Notes under the pieces: model-generated | Database searches by the model: none | What the model was told of the DNA's origin: nothing | What the model saw: the letters and a program-made list of their open reading frames with translations, nothing else | Made by a program: the position numbers and the translations under genes | In this document: positions 44,085-45,000 of the stretch, piece after piece | Numbering within the stretch: the first letter of the stretch is position 1 | Layout of the letters: each line of letters begins with the position of its first letter | Source of the DNA: Owenia fusiformis | Lineage: Eukaryota; Annelida; Polychaeta; Sabellida; Oweniidae | Reading direction: 5' to 3' | Length of the DNA stretch: 45,000 nt | NCBI GenBank assembly: GCA_903813345.2 | Contig: CAIIXF020000235.1 | Location: forward strand, 71,342-116,341

Positions 44085-45000
44085 CAATCATCCGATCTTA
44101 CTTTTTAGTCATCTCATTCTAGATATTTTACATGGTAGATCTTACCAGACCAAAAGCATCCTACAATTAAATTCCCCTCATTGTCTATTGCAACATCTAC
44201 AGGACAATTGATGTCAATGCTCTTGTTAATCATCCACTCTTACTTCTATAGTCACCTCATTCTAGATATTTTACACGGTAGATCTCACCAGACCAAAAGC
44301 ATCCTACAATTAAATTCCCCTCATTGTCTATTGCAACATCTACAGGACAATTGATGTCAATGCTCTTGTTAATCATCCACTCTTACTTCTATAGTCACCT
44401 CATTCTAGATATTTTACACGGTAGATCTCACCAGACCAAAAGCATCCTACAATTAAATTCCCCTCATTGTCTATTGCAACATCTACAGGACAATTGATGT
44501 CAATGCTCTTGTTAATCATCCACTCTTACTTCTATAGTCACCTCATTCTAGATATTTTACACGGTAGATCTCACCAGACCAAAAGCATCCTACAATTAAA
44601 TTCCCCTCATTGTCTATTGCAACATCTACAGGACAATTGATGTCAATGCTCTTGTTAATCATCCACTCTTACTTCTATAGTCACCTCATTCTAGATATTT
44701 TACACGGTAGATCTCACCAGACCAAAAGCATCCTACAATTAAATTCCCCTCATTGTCTATTGCAACATCTACAGGACAATTGATGTCAATGCTCTTGTTA
44801 ATCATCCACTCTTACTTCTATAGTCACCTCATTCTAGATATTTTACACGGTAGATCTCACCAGACCAAAAGCATCCTACAATTAAATTCCCCTCATTGTC
44901 TATTGCAACATCTACAGGACAATTGATGTCAATGCTCTTGTTAATCATCCACTCTTACTTCTATAGTCACCTCATTCTAGATATTTTACACGGTAGATCT
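44085..45000 (-). repeat. 143-bp tandem array encoding an NHL-like blade per unit (runs off right edge)
   Basis: TCTTGTTAAT recurs at 44221, 44364, 44507, 44650 and onward, exactly 143 bp apart. The left-most unit (44085-44220) is diverged; the rest look identical. On the minus strand each unit has ATG plus 38 codons and TGA, including CPVDVAIDNEGNLIVGCF then SGEIYRVKYLE. PxDVAxDxxGNxxV followed by xIxRV is the signature of an NHL/SMP-30-type beta-propeller blade. A donor-like GGTGAGAT (GGTAAGAT in the first unit) follows the blade core, so the seed was probably an exon of a larger propeller gene. No full gene is visible. Confidence 0.75.

Noticed and set aside
1-45000. tRNA, rRNA or snRNA genes.
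   Set aside because: No cloverleaf-compatible A/B box pair or recognisable rRNA/snRNA core was seen by eye; a covariance-model scan would be decisive.

Overview
The window is eukaryotic, AT-rich and intron-bearing, and dense in transposons and tandem arrays. F-type lectin exons, a divergent nicotinic receptor gene, a compact Gypsy element with very short LTRs and several mariner-type hairpin elements suggest a marine lophotrochozoan, most likely a bivalve mollusc. This is inference; nothing in the sequence names the species.

Layout. (1) 1-3.9 kb, minus strand: one F-type lectin (fucolectin/F5-8C-like) gene with two lectin domains (five exons, 3916 to 2031; 5' end not found) and a tandem paralogue (740 to 165) running off the left edge. 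(2) 4.6-9.3 kb: a LINE reverse-transcriptase tail, a 630-bp mariner-type MITE, a 15-copy ~105-bp array that is an amplified piece of an F-lectin exon, and a decayed multicopy TE-type protein on the minus strand. (3) 9.6-11.5 kb: a ~0.5-0.6-kb tandem duplication and a small inverted-repeat element. (4) 11.7-17.6 kb, plus strand: a degenerate F-lectin gene copy whose exon is split by a 4,736-bp Gypsy element (155-bp LTRs, AGAAG target duplication). (5) 20.5-21.8 kb: nested inverted-repeat elements. (6) 22.6-32.45 kb, plus strand: a complete nicotinic acetylcholine receptor alpha-type subunit gene, six coding exons, 489 codons, all phases consistent. Its introns hold a hairpin MITE, a 2.5-kb 34-bp minisatellite built from the exon-3/intron-3 boundary, and a 2.5-kb foldback structure. 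(7) 34.7-36.5 kb, minus strand: a small single-pass membrane-protein ORF, an eight-unit 91-bp array beside it, and a CRE plus TATA promoter-like block. (8) 37.5-43.5 kb: a GC-ended inverted-repeat element, a 163-bp array, a 2.5-kb C-rich minisatellite with higher-order structure, and a DD37D mariner relic. (9) 44.1 kb to the right edge: identical 143-bp units, each carrying a 39-codon ORF resembling one NHL/beta-propeller blade.

Theme. At least two tandem arrays (F-lectin exon core; nAChR exon end plus 5' splice site), and probably two more (NHL-like unit; the array beside the membrane ORF), are built from pieces of coding exons or their splice boundaries. That recurrent conversion of exon edges into minisatellites is the most unusual thing here. 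The most striking case places dozens of copies of a 5' splice site directly after a genuine nAChR exon.
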